A stretch of 64,000 nucleotides of DNA from positions 2,170,001 through 2,234,000 of the forward strand of contig NZ_CP059067.1 in NCBI RefSeq assembly GCF_017795745.1, read 5' to 3'. The notes under the pieces are model-generated. The model was not told where the DNA came from. It did no database searches and saw only the letters and a program-made list of their open reading frames with translations. The stretch is from Rhizobacter sp. AJA081-3. Lineage in GTDB: Bacteria; Pseudomonadota; Gammaproteobacteria; Burkholderiales; Burkholderiaceae_C. How positions within the stretch are numbered: the stretch's first letter is position 1; each line of letters begins with the position of its first letter. Positions 28,365 through 38,195 of this stretch are shown piece by piece. A program made the translations under genes and the position numbers.

Positions 28365-29122
28365 GACGGCGGCGGCGCCGCCTCCCAGCGATCCTTGCCG
28401 GCCAGCTTGGCCCGGTACATCGCCTGGTCGGCCCGGTCGATCAGTCGCTCGAAACGCTCGGACCCGCCCGCCGACATGGCCACGCCGATCGAAGCCGTGC
28501 AACCGAAGGGATCCTCGGACTCGCCGAGCTGCAGCCCGCGAAGCTCCCCCAGGATCCGCTCGACGACCTTCACGCCGTCTTCGCGGCGGGTGCGCGGCAG
28601 CACCACCGCGAACTCCTCGCCGCCCCAGCGCGCGGCCAGGTCGGTGCTGCGCAGCGCCGCCTGGATGCGCTGTGCGGTCGCGCGCAGCAGCCGGTCGCCC
28701 GCCGCATGGCCGTGGCGGTCATTGACCCGCTTGAAGTCGTCGAGGTCGAGCAAGGCCGCCACCAGCGGCTCGCCCGTGCGCTGTGCCATGTCGAGCTCGC
28801 GCTGGGCCAGCTCGCACAGCCGGCGGCGGTTGGACAAGCCGGTGAGGTCGTCGAACCAGGCCAGCCGCTCCGCCTGGCGCCGGGCAGCCTCGACCTCGCG
28901 CAGAAGGCGCACGATCACCCAGCTCACCGGCACGGAGACGACCAGCGGGATCACCACCGCGATGGCCACGTAGTGCGGGAAGGCGGCGGTTTGGGGCAGC
29001 CGCAGCGCCGCTGTCAGGCCGAACAGGGCAGCGACCGACAGGCCCACGCTGCAGGCCGCCACGACCGCCACCGTGAGCGCCACCGGGCTGCCCACGACGA
29101 TCCTTCTCCAGCCTGCGTCCAT
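28361..29122 (-). CDS. Membrane-bound diguanylate cyclase (GGDEF)
   Basis: A 253-residue protein predicted to make cyclic di-GMP. Two membrane segments (about 10-38 and 50-73) are followed by a short helix and the GGDEF domain (FDDLTGLSNRR, LLDLDDFKRVNDRHGHAAGD, RWGGEEFAVV). The active loop is GGEEF. An inhibitory I-site RSTD stands five residues before it, so product inhibition is expected. There is no separate sensor domain; the N-terminal membrane part may sense or only anchor. The start at 29122 is the only one that gives a sensible N-terminus; the frame is open upstream inside the methyltransferase gene. It converges on ppsR with a four-base overlap of the stops. Confidence 0.93.
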   Translation of the reverse strand: MDAGWRRIVVGSPVALTVAVVAACSVGLSVAALFGLTAALRLPQTAAFPHYVAIAVVIPLVVSVPVSWVIVRLLREVEAARRQAERLAWFDDLTGLSNRRRLCELAQRELDMAQRTGEPLVAALLDLDDFKRVNDRHGHAAGDRLLRATAQRIQAALRSTDLAARWGGEEFAVVLPRTRREDGVKVVERILGELRGLQLGESEDPFGCTASIGVAMSAGGSERFERLIDRADQAMYRAKLAGKDRWEAAPPPS

Positions 29123-29163
29123 TCCCGCCTCCTCGCTTCGAACGGACCGCACCGCGCCAGCGC

Positions 29164-29940
29164 TCAGCGAGCGCGCTGGCGCGCCGATTCGTACAGGCAC
29201 ACCGCCGCCGCCGCGGCGACGTTCAGCGACTCCTCGCCGCCCGGTTGCGGGATCCGCAGCGCCATTGCGCATTGCCGCTGCAGTGCCGCCGAAACGCCCT
29301 GCCCTTCGTGGCCGAGAACCCATCCGCAAGGCCACGGCAGATCGACCTCGTGAAGCGCCTGCGCGGCGTGCGAACTGGTGCCCAGCAGCGGCACGCGCAG
29401 GGTGGCCATGGCCGCGGCTTCGAGCCCCTCGACCAGGCGCAGCGCGAAATGCGCGCCCATGCCGGCACGCAGCACCTTGGGCGACCACAGCGCCGCCGTG
29501 CCCTTGAGCGCCAGCACCTGCGTGAAGCCGAAGGCCGAGGCGCTGCGCAGGATGGCACCGACGTTGCCGGCGTCCTGCAGCCGGTCGAGCACCACCGAAG
29601 GCTGGTCGGGGGCGAGCGCCGGCGCCGTCGGCGTGGTGACGACGAAGCCGATCTCCGGCGGCGACTCCAGGGCGCTCAGCCCCGCCATCAGTTCCGGCGG
29701 CACGATCGCCACCGCCGCCGCCTGGCCTGCCAGGGCACGCAGTGCCGGCTGCTCCCAACCGGTCGTGCTGACGATGGCCTGCACCGCCCGGCCGCCGCGC
29801 TGCGCGAACGCCGAACACAGGTGATCGCCCTCCAGCCACACCTCGCCAAGCTTGCGGTAGGCACCGGGGTCGGCGCCGAGCTTGCGCACCCGCACCAGCA
29901 GCGGGTTGTCGCGCGAACTGAGGTGGCGGGCGTCGGCCAT
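29164..29940 (-). CDS. TrmH/SpoU-family RNA 2'-O-methyltransferase
   Basis: SAM-dependent RNA ribose methyltransferase with the knotted SPOUT fold. It has 258 residues. The three SpoU motifs are present: LDRLQDAGNVGAILRSASAF, LGHEGQGVSA and IPQPGGEESLNVAAAAA. The N-terminal 90 residues match the SpoU substrate-binding domain. The RNA target (rRNA or tRNA position) cannot be told. It starts four bases past the rnhB stop, at the tail of the rpsB-to-rnhB superoperon. Confidence 0.92.
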   Translation of the reverse strand: MADARHLSSRDNPLLVRVRKLGADPGAYRKLGEVWLEGDHLCSAFAQRGGRAVQAIVSTTGWEQPALRALAGQAAAVAIVPPELMAGLSALESPPEIGFVVTTPTAPALAPDQPSVVLDRLQDAGNVGAILRSASAFGFTQVLALKGTAALWSPKVLRAGMGAHFALRLVEGLEAAAMATLRVPLLGTSSHAAQALHEVDLPWPCGWVLGHEGQGVSAALQRQCAMALRIPQPGGEESLNVAAAAAVCLYESARQRAR

Positions 29941-29944
29941 GGCC

Positions 29945-30565
29945 TCAGCCCTCGAGCAGGTCGCGCACCGGTCCGAACGTGCGCCGGTGCTGCGGGCAGG
30001 CGCCGTGCGCGCGCAGCGCCGCCAGGTGTTCGGGCGTCGGGTAGCCCTTGTGGCCGTCGAAGCCGTACTCCGGATGCTGCGCATGCAGTTCGAGGCACAG
30101 CCGGTCGCGGTGCACCTTGGCGAGGATGGAGGCGGCGGAGATCGCCTTCACCTTCGCATCGCCCTTCACGATGGCCTCGGCCGGGATCTTCAGCACCGGG
30201 ATGCGGTTGCCGTCCACCAGCACCTTGGCGGGCTTCAGGCGCAGGCCCTCGACCGCGCGGCGCATCGCCAGCATGGTGGCCTGCAGGATATTCAGCTCGT
30301 CGATCTCGGCCGCGCTGGCCTCGGCGATGCAGCAGCACAGCGCCTTGGCGCGGATCTCGTCGAAGAGGCGCTCGCGCCTGAGCGCGCTGATCGCCTTCGA
30401 ATCGGCCAGTCCCTTGATGGGCTTCAGGTCATCGAGGATCACCGCTGCGGCCACCACCGGCCCGGCCAGCGGTCCGCGGCCGGCTTCGTCCACGCCGGCC
30501 ACCAGGCCGGGCACGTCGAAGCTCAGGCCGAGCTGCTCAGCGCGCAAGAATCTTCTCGATCGCAT
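29945..30565 (-). CDS. rnhB: Ribonuclease HII RnhB
   Basis: Removes ribonucleotides from DNA and RNA from RNA-DNA hybrids. It has 206 residues. The active-site acids are in [14 protein letters not shown] (Asp-Glu), LADSKAI, VLVDGNR and the later [12 protein letters not shown]. The ATG at 30565 overlaps lpxB by 29 bases in another frame; a TTG at 30547 would shorten the overlap to 11 bases and the protein by six residues. The lpxB-rnhB order is common in proteobacteria. Confidence 0.95.
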   Translation of the reverse strand: MRSRRFLRAEQLGLSFDVPGLVAGVDEAGRGPLAGPVVAAAVILDDLKPIKGLADSKAISALRRERLFDEIRAKALCCCIAEASAAEIDELNILQATMLAMRRAVEGLRLKPAKVLVDGNRIPVLKIPAEAIVKGDAKVKAISAASILAKVHRDRLCLELHAQHPEYGFDGHKGYPTPEHLAALRAHGACPQHRRTFGPVRDLLEG

Positions 30566-31679
30566 CGGTGGCGGCGCGCGCGGTGTCGCGGCGGAGCTCC
30601 AGGTGCAGCGCCTGGAAGCGCTTCTCCAGCGCGGCGCAACGCTGCGGGTCGTCGAGCCAGGCGATGGCCGCATGCGCCAGCCGTTCGGGCGTGGCATCGC
30701 CCTGGATCAGCTCGGGCACGGCGAAGTCGCGCAGCAGGATGTTGGGCAGGCCCACCCAGGGCTGGTACTTCATGCGCTTCATCATCTGCCAGCTCAGCGC
30801 ATGCATGGCGTAGGCGATCACCATCGGGCGCTTGAAGAGCGCCGCCTCCAGCGTGGCCGTGCCACTGGCGACAAGCGTCACGTCGCAGGCAGCCAGGGCC
30901 TCGTGCGAGTGGCCGTCGAGCAGTTCCACCCTCACGCGGTCGGCGTGCAGCTTGCGCAGCGGCTCGACCAGATGGCGCAAGCCCGGCACCACCGGCAGGA
31001 TGAAGCGCAGACCGGGGCGCAAGGCCGCCATCTCGGCCGCGGCACCGAACAGGCGCGGCGCAATGTACTGGATCTCCGAACGGCGGCTGCCGGGCAGCAG
31101 CGCCACCACGGTCTCGTCGCCGATACCCAGCGCCGCACGGCTGGCCGCGCGCGGCACCTCCAGCGGGATCGCGTCGGCCAGCGGGTGGCCCACGTAGACC
31201 GCCTCGATGCCCTGCTTCGCGTAGATCTCCGGCTCGAACGGAAAGATGCACAACACGGCGTCGACCGCGTTGCGGATCTTCTCGATGCGCTTGCCGCGCC
31301 AGGCCCAGATCGACGGGCTGACGAAGTGCACGGTGCGGATGCCGGCGGCCTTCAGGCGGGTTTCGAGGTCGAGGTTGAAGTCGGGCGCGTCGACACCGAT
31401 GAACAGATCCGGCTTCGCCGCCAGGATGCGTTCGGCGAGCTGGTTGCGGATGCCGACCAGCTCGCGGTAGTGGCTGAGCACCTCGACATAGCCGCGTACC
31501 GCCAGCTTGTCGTGCGGCCACCAGGCCTCGAAGCCCTGCGCGGCCATCTTTGGCCCGCCGATGCCCTGGGCCACCAGTCCGGGCCAGCGCGCACGCAGGC
31601 CGCCGAGCAGCAGGCCGGCGAGCAGGTCGCCCGAGGCCTCGCCCGCGACCATCGCGAAGCGCGGAGCGGCCGCGTCCAT
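30537..31679 (-). CDS. lpxB: Lipid-A-disaccharide synthase LpxB
   Basis: GT19 glycosyltransferase that condenses UDP-2,3-diacylglucosamine with lipid X at the inner membrane. It has 380 residues, the normal length. Signatures are [15 protein letters not shown], the [13 protein letters not shown] segment, [22 protein letters not shown] and [12 protein letters not shown]. It starts five bases after the lpxA stop, within lpxD-fabZ-lpxA-lpxB. Confidence 0.98.
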   Translation of the reverse strand: MDAAAPRFAMVAGEASGDLLAGLLLGGLRARWPGLVAQGIGGPKMAAQGFEAWWPHDKLAVRGYVEVLSHYRELVGIRNQLAERILAAKPDLFIGVDAPDFNLDLETRLKAAGIRTVHFVSPSIWAWRGKRIEKIRNAVDAVLCIFPFEPEIYAKQGIEAVYVGHPLADAIPLEVPRAASRAALGIGDETVVALLPGSRRSEIQYIAPRLFGAAAEMAALRPGLRFILPVVPGLRHLVEPLRKLHADRVRVELLDGHSHEALAACDVTLVASGTATLEAALFKRPMVIAYAMHALSWQMMKRMKYQPWVGLPNILLRDFAVPELIQGDATPERLAHAAIAWLDDPQRCAALEKRFQALHLELRRDTARAATDAIEKILAR

Positions 31680-31684
31680 GCGGA

Positions 31685-32473
31685 TCAGCGCGCGATGCCG
31701 CGCGTCGCGCCCGCGAGGAAGGCGCTCATCAGCGCCACGTCGCCTGCGGCATGCGGCTCTTCGCGGCCCAGCGCCTCGATCGCCTCGCGGGCCTGCTCGA
31801 AAGTCTTGCCCTCGCGGTACAGCAGCTTGTGCATCTGCTTGACCGCGGCGATGCGCGGCGCATCGAAACCACGCCGGCGCAGGCCCTCGATGTTGAAGCC
31901 GCGCACGGCCAGCGGGTTGCCGTCGACCAGCATGTAGGGCGGTACGTCCTGCGACACCGCGCTGCCGAAGCCGACCATCACGTGCGCGCCGATCTTGACG
32001 AACTGGTGGATGCCGGTCAGCCCGCCCACCGTGACCCAGTCGCCCAGGTGCACATGACCGCCCAGCGTGGTGTTGTTGGCCAGCGTGGTGCGGTCGGCGA
32101 CCTGGCAGTCGTGCGCGATGTGCACGTAGGCCATGATCCAGTTGTCGTTGCCGATGCGCGTGACGCCCGCGTCCTGCGCCGTGCCCAGGTTGAAGGTGCA
32201 GAACTCGCGCACCATGTTGCGGTCGCCGATGTGCAGCTCGGTGGGCTCGCCGGCGTACTTCTTGTCCTGCGGCACCGCGCCGATGGAGTTGAACTGGAAG
32301 ATGCGGTTGTCGCGGCCGATGGTCGTACGGCCCTCGATCACGCAATGAGGGCCGATCGTCGTGCCTTCGCCGATGCGCACCTGCGAGCGCACCACGGTAT
32401 AGGCACCGATCGTGACGTTCTCGCCGAGCTGCGCGCCGCTCTCGACGATGGCGGTGGGGTGGATGCTGGCCAT
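31685..32473 (-). CDS. lpxA: UDP-N-acetylglucosamine acyltransferase LpxA
   Basis: First step of lipid A synthesis: moves a 3-hydroxyacyl chain from ACP to UDP-GlcNAc. It has 262 residues, the same as E. coli. Hexapeptide repeats (left-handed beta helix) run from residue 1 to about 190, with the catalytic His in the segment [10 protein letters not shown], and a helical C-terminal domain follows. A 24-base gap separates it from fabZ. Confidence 0.98.
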   Translation of the reverse strand: MASIHPTAIVESGAQLGENVTIGAYTVVRSQVRIGEGTTIGPHCVIEGRTTIGRDNRIFQFNSIGAVPQDKKYAGEPTELHIGDRNMVREFCTFNLGTAQDAGVTRIGNDNWIMAYVHIAHDCQVADRTTLANNTTLGGHVHLGDWVTVGGLTGIHQFVKIGAHVMVGFGSAVSQDVPPYMLVDGNPLAVRGFNIEGLRRRGFDAPRIAAVKQMHKLLYREGKTFEQAREAIEALGREEPHAAGDVALMSAFLAGATRGIAR

Positions 32474-32497
32474 GTGCCCGGACTCCCTGTCTCGGCC

Positions 32498-32941
32498 TCA
32501 GGTGAAGCTGCGCATCGTGCAGGTGAGGTCGGCCTCCACGGCCACCTCGCCGTCCACCAGGGCGCGGCCCTTGAACTTGAACACCGACGACTTCATGCGC
32601 TCGAGCGTGGCCTCGAGCACGAGCTGATCGCCGGGCTCGACGGGCCGCTTGAAGCGCGCGTTGTCGATGCCGGCGAAGTAATAGACGGTGTTGGAGTCGG
32701 GCTCCTGGCCGAGCGTCTCGAAGGCCAGCAGCGCCGAGGCCTGCGCCAGCGCCTCGATCATCAGCACGCCGGGCATCACCGGGCGCTTGGGAAAGTGGCC
32801 GTTGAAGAAGTCCTCGTTGATGGTGACGTTCTTGATCGCCTTGATGCGCAGCCCCTTCTCCAGTTCGAGCACGCGGTCCACCAGCAGGATGGGGTAGCGG
32901 TGCGGCAGCTTCTTCAGGATCTGGTGGATGTCCATCATCAT
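32498..32941 (-). CDS. fabZ: 3-hydroxyacyl-ACP dehydratase FabZ
   Basis: Dehydrates 3-hydroxyacyl-ACP in fatty acid elongation. It has 147 residues. The hot-dog fold signature [19 protein letters not shown] holds the catalytic His and Glu. Three consecutive ATG codons (32941, 32938, 32935) start the protein; the first overlaps the lpxD stop as ATGA. Its place between lpxD and lpxA matches a common arrangement in which hydroxyacyl chains are shared between lipid A and phospholipid synthesis. Confidence 0.97.
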   Translation of the reverse strand: MMMDIHQILKKLPHRYPILLVDRVLELEKGLRIKAIKNVTINEDFFNGHFPKRPVMPGVLMIEALAQASALLAFETLGQEPDSNTVYYFAGIDNARFKRPVEPGDQLVLEATLERMKSSVFKFKGRALVDGEVAVEADLTCTMRSFT

Positions 32942-33978
32942 GGTTGTCTCGGCGTGGTCTCGTTCTTCTCGAGGGCTCGGATGCGGTCTCGCAGGGTGTG
33001 AAGCTGGCGCAGCGTGGCCGCGTTCTTCTCCCACGACGCATTGTCGTCGATGGGAAACACGCCGCTGTACTGTCCCGGCTGGCGGATCGAGCGCATCACC
33101 ACCGAGGCCGCCGAGATATGCACATGGTCGGCCAGCGTCAGATGCCCGAGCACGATGGCGCCGCCGCCCACCGTGCAATGCCTGCCGATGACTGCGCTGC
33201 CGGCGATGCCCACGCACCCGGCCATCGCCGAATGCGCGCCGATGTGCACGTTGTGGCCGACCTGGATCAGGTTGTCGAGCTTGACGCCGTCCTCGATCAC
33301 GGTGTCGTCGAGCGCACCGCGGTCGATGCAGGTGTTGGCGCCGATCTCGACATCGTCGCCGATGCGCACAGCGCCGAGCTGCTCGATCTTCTCCCAGCGC
33401 CCTTCGGTGGGCGCGAAGCCGAAGCCGTCGGCGCCGATCACCACGCCGCTGTGCACGATGCCGCGCGCGCCGATGCGGCAGCCTTCGCCGACCGTCACCC
33501 GCGGCGCCAGCCGAGTGCCTTCGCCGATCGATGCGTTTGCGCCGATCACGCAGTGAGCGCCGATCTGCGCTCGCGCACCGACCACCGCGCCGGCCTCGAT
33601 CACCGACAGCGGGCCGATCGACGCGCCCTCACCCACCTGCGCATCGGCGTGCACGACGGCGCTGGCATGGATGCCGGCCGGCGGCGCCGGGCGGATGTGC
33701 CGCGCCCACCACTGCGTCAGGCGGGCGAAGTAGAGGTAGGGATCGGGCGTGACGATGGCCGCGCTGCGGCCTGCCACCGCCTCGCGCAGGGCCGGCGAGA
33801 CGATCACACATGCGGCCAGCGAGACGGCCAGCTGCGAGCGGTACTTCGGGTGGGCCAGGAAGGAGATGGTGCGCGCATCCGCCCCTTCGAGCGGCCCGAT
33901 GCGCGAGATGAGCAGGCTGGCGTCGCCGATCAGCTCGCCGCCGAGTTGCCCGGCGATGTCACGCAGAGCAACTTCCAT
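32938..33978 (-). CDS. lpxD: UDP-3-O-acylglucosamine N-acyltransferase LpxD
   Basis: Third lipid A step: adds the N-linked hydroxyacyl chain. It has 346 residues. An N-terminal uridine-binding domain (about 1-100, with ISFLAHPKY) is followed by hexapeptide repeats. The catalytic His lies in [18 protein letters not shown]-terminal helix closes the protein. It starts 16 bases past the skp stop. Confidence 0.97.
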   Translation of the reverse strand: MEVALRDIAGQLGGELIGDASLLISRIGPLEGADARTISFLAHPKYRSQLAVSLAACVIVSPALREAVAGRSAAIVTPDPYLYFARLTQWWARHIRPAPPAGIHASAVVHADAQVGEGASIGPLSVIEAGAVVGARAQIGAHCVIGANASIGEGTRLAPRVTVGEGCRIGARGIVHSGVVIGADGFGFAPTEGRWEKIEQLGAVRIGDDVEIGANTCIDRGALDDTVIEDGVKLDNLIQVGHNVHIGAHSAMAGCVGIAGSAVIGRHCTVGGGAIVLGHLTLADHVHISAASVVMRSIRQPGQYSGVFPIDDNASWEKNAATLRQLHTLRDRIRALEKNETTPRQP

Positions 33979-33994
33979 CTGCGCTGCCTCCGGC

Positions 33995-34513
33995 TTACTT
34001 GGCGCCGGCCTGGCCGTTCAGGGCCTTGATCACCTTGTCGGTGATGTCGATCCGCGGGCCGGCGAAGACGGCTTCCTGGATGATCAGGTCGTACTTCTCG
34101 CTGTCGAAGATCTGCTTCATGACCTTGTTGGCGCGCTCGACGACGGACGCAAGTTCCTCGTTCTTGCGCTGGGTCAGGTCTTCCTGGAACTCGCGGCGCT
34201 TGCGCTGGAACTCGCGGTCCTGCTCGACCAGGTCGCGCTGGCGGCGGCTGCGTTCGGCTTCGGACAGCGTGGGCGCGTCCTTGTCGAGCTTGTCGCCGGC
34301 GGCCTTGAGCTTGCCGGCCAGGTCGGCGATGTCCTTTTCGCGCTTGCTGAACTCGGTCTCGAGCTTGGCCTGGGCGGCCTTGGCCGGAGCGGCCTCGCGC
34401 AGCACCTTGTCGGCATTCACGTAGCCGATCTTCAGTTCCTGGGCCTGCGCACCCAGCGTCGCGAGCGCCAGCAAGGCTGCGCAAGCCGTCGACTTCAGGA
34501 TGGAAGTATTCAT
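33995..34513 (-). CDS. skp: Periplasmic chaperone Skp/OmpH
   Basis: Trimeric holdase that carries unfolded outer-membrane proteins to BamA. It has 172 residues. A signal peptide ends at about AQA-QE (residue 25). The mature part starts [15 protein letters not shown] and is then mostly charged helix (the tentacle region, about 50-130), ending in a short strand and helix. Its ATG overlaps the bamA stop as TAATG. Confidence 0.95.
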   Translation of the reverse strand: MNTSILKSTACAALLALATLGAQAQELKIGYVNADKVLREAAPAKAAQAKLETEFSKREKDIADLAGKLKAAGDKLDKDAPTLSEAERSRRQRDLVEQDREFQRKRREFQEDLTQRKNEELASVVERANKVMKQIFDSEKYDLIIQEAVFAGPRIDITDKVIKALNGQAGAK

Positions 34514-36816
34514 TAGAACGCGGTCCCGATCTGGAATTGGAGTCTCTCGATTCTATCGTTCGGACGCTTGCGGATCGGCGTCCCGTAACTGAGCTTGAGC
34601 GGCCCCACCGGGGAGATCCAGCTCAGGCCGATGCCGGTGGATGCACGCAGGCTGTCGGCGGTGATCTTCTCGCTCTCGCCCCAGACGTTGCCGATGTCGA
34701 AGTAGCCGAACACGCGCAGCGTGCGGTCATTGCCGGCGCCGGGCACCGGCACGTACAGCTCGCTATTCAGGTTCAGCCGGCGGTTGCCGCCGATGTAAGC
34801 GCCGGTGACGTCCGGCGGGCCGAGCGAACCCTGGTCGAACGCGCGCACCGTGCCCAGGCCACCGCCATAGAAGTTCTTGAACACCGGGTAGGGCCGGCCG
34901 GCCAGGCCCTTGCCGTAACCGATCTCGCCGTTGACCGCGAAGGTGAACTGCCGCGTGATCGGCCAGTAGTGCTGGTACTGCAGGTTGGTGCGCAGGTAGC
35001 GCGTGTCGCCGGCGAAGGTCCAGTCGAAGTTCACACGCTTGTAGCTGCCCGCATTGGGCACCAGCGCGCTGTCACGCTCGTCGCGCGTCCAGCCCACCGT
35101 GATGGGGAACGAGTTGCTGATCGCGCCGAACTGCAGCCGGTAAAGGTACAGGTTGTTCGGCATCGCATTGGTGCCGCGGATCTCGGTGCGCTCGGCGCCG
35201 ATGCCGAAGAACACCGTGTCGTACTCGCTGAACGGCACGCCGAAACGCACCGAGACGCCCGGCGTGACGAGCTGGTACTGCTCGCCCTGGCTGTTGATCG
35301 GCTTGGTGGTGCGGTAGAAGAGATCGAAGGCGCGCGAGATGCCGTCGATCGTGAAATACGGATCGAGCGTGCTGAGCACCAGCGTGCGGCTGGACTTGCT
35401 GGTGTTGACCTCCAGGCCCAGGTAGTTGCCCGAGCCGAACACGTTCTCCTGCTTGATCGAGGCCGTCAGCGAGAGTTTGTCGGCCGAGGAGAAGCCGGCG
35501 CCGACCAGCAGGTTGCCGGTGGGCTTTTCCTTGATGTTGATGGTCAGGTCGACCTGATCCTGAGAGCCGGCGACCTCGGCGGTGTCGACGTTGACGTCGC
35601 TGAAGTAGCCCAGGCGGTCGACACGGTCGCGCGACAGCTTGATCTTCTGCCCGTCGTACCAGGACGATTCGAACTGGCGGAACTCGCGCCGGATGACCTC
35701 GTCGCGCGTGCGGCTGTTGCCGGCCACGTTGATGCGCCGCACGTAGACGCGCCGCGACGGGTCGGCCACCAGGGTGAGCACCACGCGACCATTGGCGCGG
35801 TCGATATCCGGCCGCGCCTCGATGCGCGCAAAGGCGAAACCGAAGGTGCCGAAGCGCTCGGAGAACTCCTTGGTGGTCTCGGTCACGGCCTCGGCCCGGT
35901 AGGGCTCGCCGGGCTTGATCTTCACCAGGGTCTTGAAGTCTTCTTCCTTGCCGAGGTAGTCGCCTTCCAGCTTGACCGCTGTCACGGTGTAGGGCTGGCC
36001 CTCGGTCACGTTGATGGTGACCGTGATGTCCTGCTTGTCCGGCGAGATCGCAACCTGCGTCGAGTCGACGTTGAACTCGAGGTAGCCGCGGTTCAGGTAG
36101 TAGGCGCGCAGCGTCTCGAGGTCGGCGTTGAGCTTGGAGCGCGAGTAGCGGTCGGCCTTGGTGTACCAGTTCAGCCAGCCGCCGTCGTTCAGGTCGAACA
36201 GGCTCTTCAGCGTGCCTTCGGAGAAGACCTTGTTGCCGACGATGCGCAGTTCGCGGATCTTGGCGGCCGTGCCTTCGGTGATCGTGAAGATCACGTTGAC
36301 GCGGTTGCGCTCGAGCGGCGTGACGGTGGTCACCACTTCGGCGCCGTACAGGCTGCGCGTCAGGTACTGGCGCTTGAGTTCCTGCTCGGCGCGGTCCGCC
36401 AGCGCCTTGTCGAAGGGCAGGCCCTCGCCGATGCCGAAGTCCTTCAGCGACTTGACCAGCGTCTCCTTGTCGAACTCCTTCAGGCCGGCGAAGTCGATGC
36501 CGGCGATGACGGCACGCTCCTCGACGATCACGACGACGACACCTTCGTCGATGTCGATGCGCACGTCCTTGAACAGGCCGGTGGCGAACAGCGCGCGCAG
36601 CGCGGCGGCGCCCTTGTCGTCGTTGTAGGTGTCGCCGATGCGGAACGGCAGCGAGGCGAACACCGTGCCGGCGTCGGTGCGCTGCAGGCCCTCGACGCGG
36701 ATGTCCTTCAGGACGAAGGGCTCGACCGCCCAGGCCGAGCCGGACTGGAGCGCAGCGGCAAGGGCGATGCAGAGAAGGGTCGGGCGAATGGCGTGCGCGC
36801 GGCGTGGAGAAGGCAT
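34513..36816 (-). CDS. bamA: Outer-membrane protein assembly factor BamA
   Basis: Core of the BAM machine that folds beta-barrels into the outer membrane. It has 767 residues: signal peptide (1-30, AWA cleavage), five POTRA domains (about 31-430, starting FVLKDIRVEGLQRTDAGT) and a 16-strand barrel ending in Phe (FQIGTAF). The loop-6 motif that is VRGF in most Omp85 proteins reads VRAF here (GLGTVRAFDQGSLG); the codon is GCG on the minus strand near 34842. The ATG at 36816 has no clear Shine-Dalgarno and lies 11 bases after rseP. Its neighbours skp and rseP belong to the same envelope-quality system. Confidence 0.98.
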   Translation of the reverse strand: MPSPRRAHAIRPTLLCIALAAALQSGSAWAVEPFVLKDIRVEGLQRTDAGTVFASLPFRIGDTYNDDKGAAALRALFATGLFKDVRIDIDEGVVVVIVEERAVIAGIDFAGLKEFDKETLVKSLKDFGIGEGLPFDKALADRAEQELKRQYLTRSLYGAEVVTTVTPLERNRVNVIFTITEGTAAKIRELRIVGNKVFSEGTLKSLFDLNDGGWLNWYTKADRYSRSKLNADLETLRAYYLNRGYLEFNVDSTQVAISPDKQDITVTINVTEGQPYTVTAVKLEGDYLGKEEDFKTLVKIKPGEPYRAEAVTETTKEFSERFGTFGFAFARIEARPDIDRANGRVVLTLVADPSRRVYVRRINVAGNSRTRDEVIRREFRQFESSWYDGQKIKLSRDRVDRLGYFSDVNVDTAEVAGSQDQVDLTINIKEKPTGNLLVGAGFSSADKLSLTASIKQENVFGSGNYLGLEVNTSKSSRTLVLSTLDPYFTIDGISRAFDLFYRTTKPINSQGEQYQLVTPGVSVRFGVPFSEYDTVFFGIGAERTEIRGTNAMPNNLYLYRLQFGAISNSFPITVGWTRDERDSALVPNAGSYKRVNFDWTFAGDTRYLRTNLQYQHYWPITRQFTFAVNGEIGYGKGLAGRPYPVFKNFYGGGLGTVRAFDQGSLGPPDVTGAYIGGNRRLNLNSELYVPVPGAGNDRTLRVFGYFDIGNVWGESEKITADSLRASTGIGLSWISPVGPLKLSYGTPIRKRPNDRIERLQFQIGTAF

Positions 36817-36827
36817 GCGTCGGGGGA

Positions 36828-38195
36828 TCAGTGCAGGCCCAGGAGGCGGGCCACGTCGTTGTAGAGAGCCAGGGACATCATCATGAGCATGATGGCCACC
36901 CCGCCACGCTGCAGCCGGTCCAGCCACAACTCGGAGACCGGCCGCCCCGTCACACCCTCGAAAAGATAATACATCAGGTGCCCGCCATCGAGCATCGGCA
37001 GCGGCAGCAGGTTGAGCACGCCCAGGCTCACGCTGACGACGGCGAGGAAGCCCAGGTAGTAGGCCAGGCCGAGTTGCACCGACTGGCCGGCGTAGTCGGC
37101 GATCGTCAGCGGTCCGCTGAGGTTCTTCAGAGAGGCTTCGCCGATCAGCATCTTGCCGAGCATCTGCAGCGTCAGCGTCGACATCTCCCAGGTCTTGCCG
37201 GCGGCGCGCGACAGGCCCTCGAAGGCGCCGTAGCGCACTTGCACCAGTTGGGGCGGCTGGCCCGGGTAGACCTCGACGCGGCCGACGCTGGCCTTGCCGT
37301 CGCTGGCAATGTTCGGCGTCACCGTCACTTCGAGCGTCTGGCCGGCACGTTCGACACGCCAGACCATGGCCTGGGCGACACCGCTGGCGCCGCTGGCACG
37401 GATGAGGTCGCGGATGCGCGATGCGTCGTCGATCGGCTGGCCGTCGATGCTCAGCACACGGTCGCCGGCGCGCAGCCCGGCTCGCGCTGCGGGGCCGCCG
37501 GCCTTGGCTTCGCCGAGCACCGGCTCGCTGAAGGCCGGTCCCAGACCGATGCGCTTCATCAGTTGCGCATCCACCTCGCGTGCACCGAGCCCGTCGAGAT
37601 CGAGAACCACCCGACGCTGGCCGCGGCCCTGGGCGTCGGTCACCATCAGATGCAGCGATTGGCCGGCGAGCACGGCCTGCGTGAGCTGCCAGCGCAGGTC
37701 GTTCATCGAGCGCAGGTCGTCCCATTGCGTGCCGTCCGCCGACCAGGCCTGTGCCCAGTCGCCGCTGCGCAACCCGGCGCGCTCGGCGACGCTGGCGGCC
37801 ACGGGCGCGCCCATCACGGCCTTGGGCTCGTCCATGCCGATCCAGTGGGCGCTGGCGTAGAGCAGCACGGCGAGCAGCAAGTTGGCCACCGGCCCGGCGG
37901 CAACGATGGCGCTGCGCTGCCACAGCGGCTTGCGATTGAAGGCGCGATCGAGCTCGCCGGGTGCCACGGGGCCTTCGCGCTCGTCGAGCATGCGCACGTA
38001 GCCACCCAGGGGCAAAGCCGAGAGCACGAACTCGGTGGACTGCGGGCTGGCCTGGCGGCGCCAGATGACACGGCCGAATCCGACCGAGAAACGCAGCACC
38101 TTGACGCCGCAGGCGATCGCCACGCGGTAGTGGCCGTACTCGTGGATCACGATGAGCACGGCCAGCGTGAGGATGAACGCAGCAACGGTGATCAT
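36828..38195 (-). CDS. rseP: Site-2 intramembrane zinc protease RseP
   Basis: Cuts anti-sigma factors such as RseA inside the membrane to release sigma-E under envelope stress. It has 455 residues. The zinc motif HEYGH is at 18-22 in the first membrane helix. Two PDZ domains fill the periplasmic part (about 115-300), with AGLRAGDRVLSIDGQPI in the second. The third zinc ligand motif is LPMLDGGHL near residue 400. The ATG overlaps the dxr stop as ATGA. Confidence 0.97.
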   Translation of the reverse strand: MITVAAFILTLAVLIVIHEYGHYRVAIACGVKVLRFSVGFGRVIWRRQASPQSTEFVLSALPLGGYVRMLDEREGPVAPGELDRAFNRKPLWQRSAIVAAGPVANLLLAVLLYASAHWIGMDEPKAVMGAPVAASVAERAGLRSGDWAQAWSADGTQWDDLRSMNDLRWQLTQAVLAGQSLHLMVTDAQGRGQRRVVLDLDGLGAREVDAQLMKRIGLGPAFSEPVLGEAKAGGPAARAGLRAGDRVLSIDGQPIDDASRIRDLIRASGASGVAQAMVWRVERAGQTLEVTVTPNIASDGKASVGRVEVYPGQPPQLVQVRYGAFEGLSRAAGKTWEMSTLTLQMLGKMLIGEASLKNLSGPLTIADYAGQSVQLGLAYYLGFLAVVSVSLGVLNLLPLPMLDGGHLMYYLFEGVTGRPVSELWLDRLQRGGVAIMLMMMSLALYNDVARLLGLH

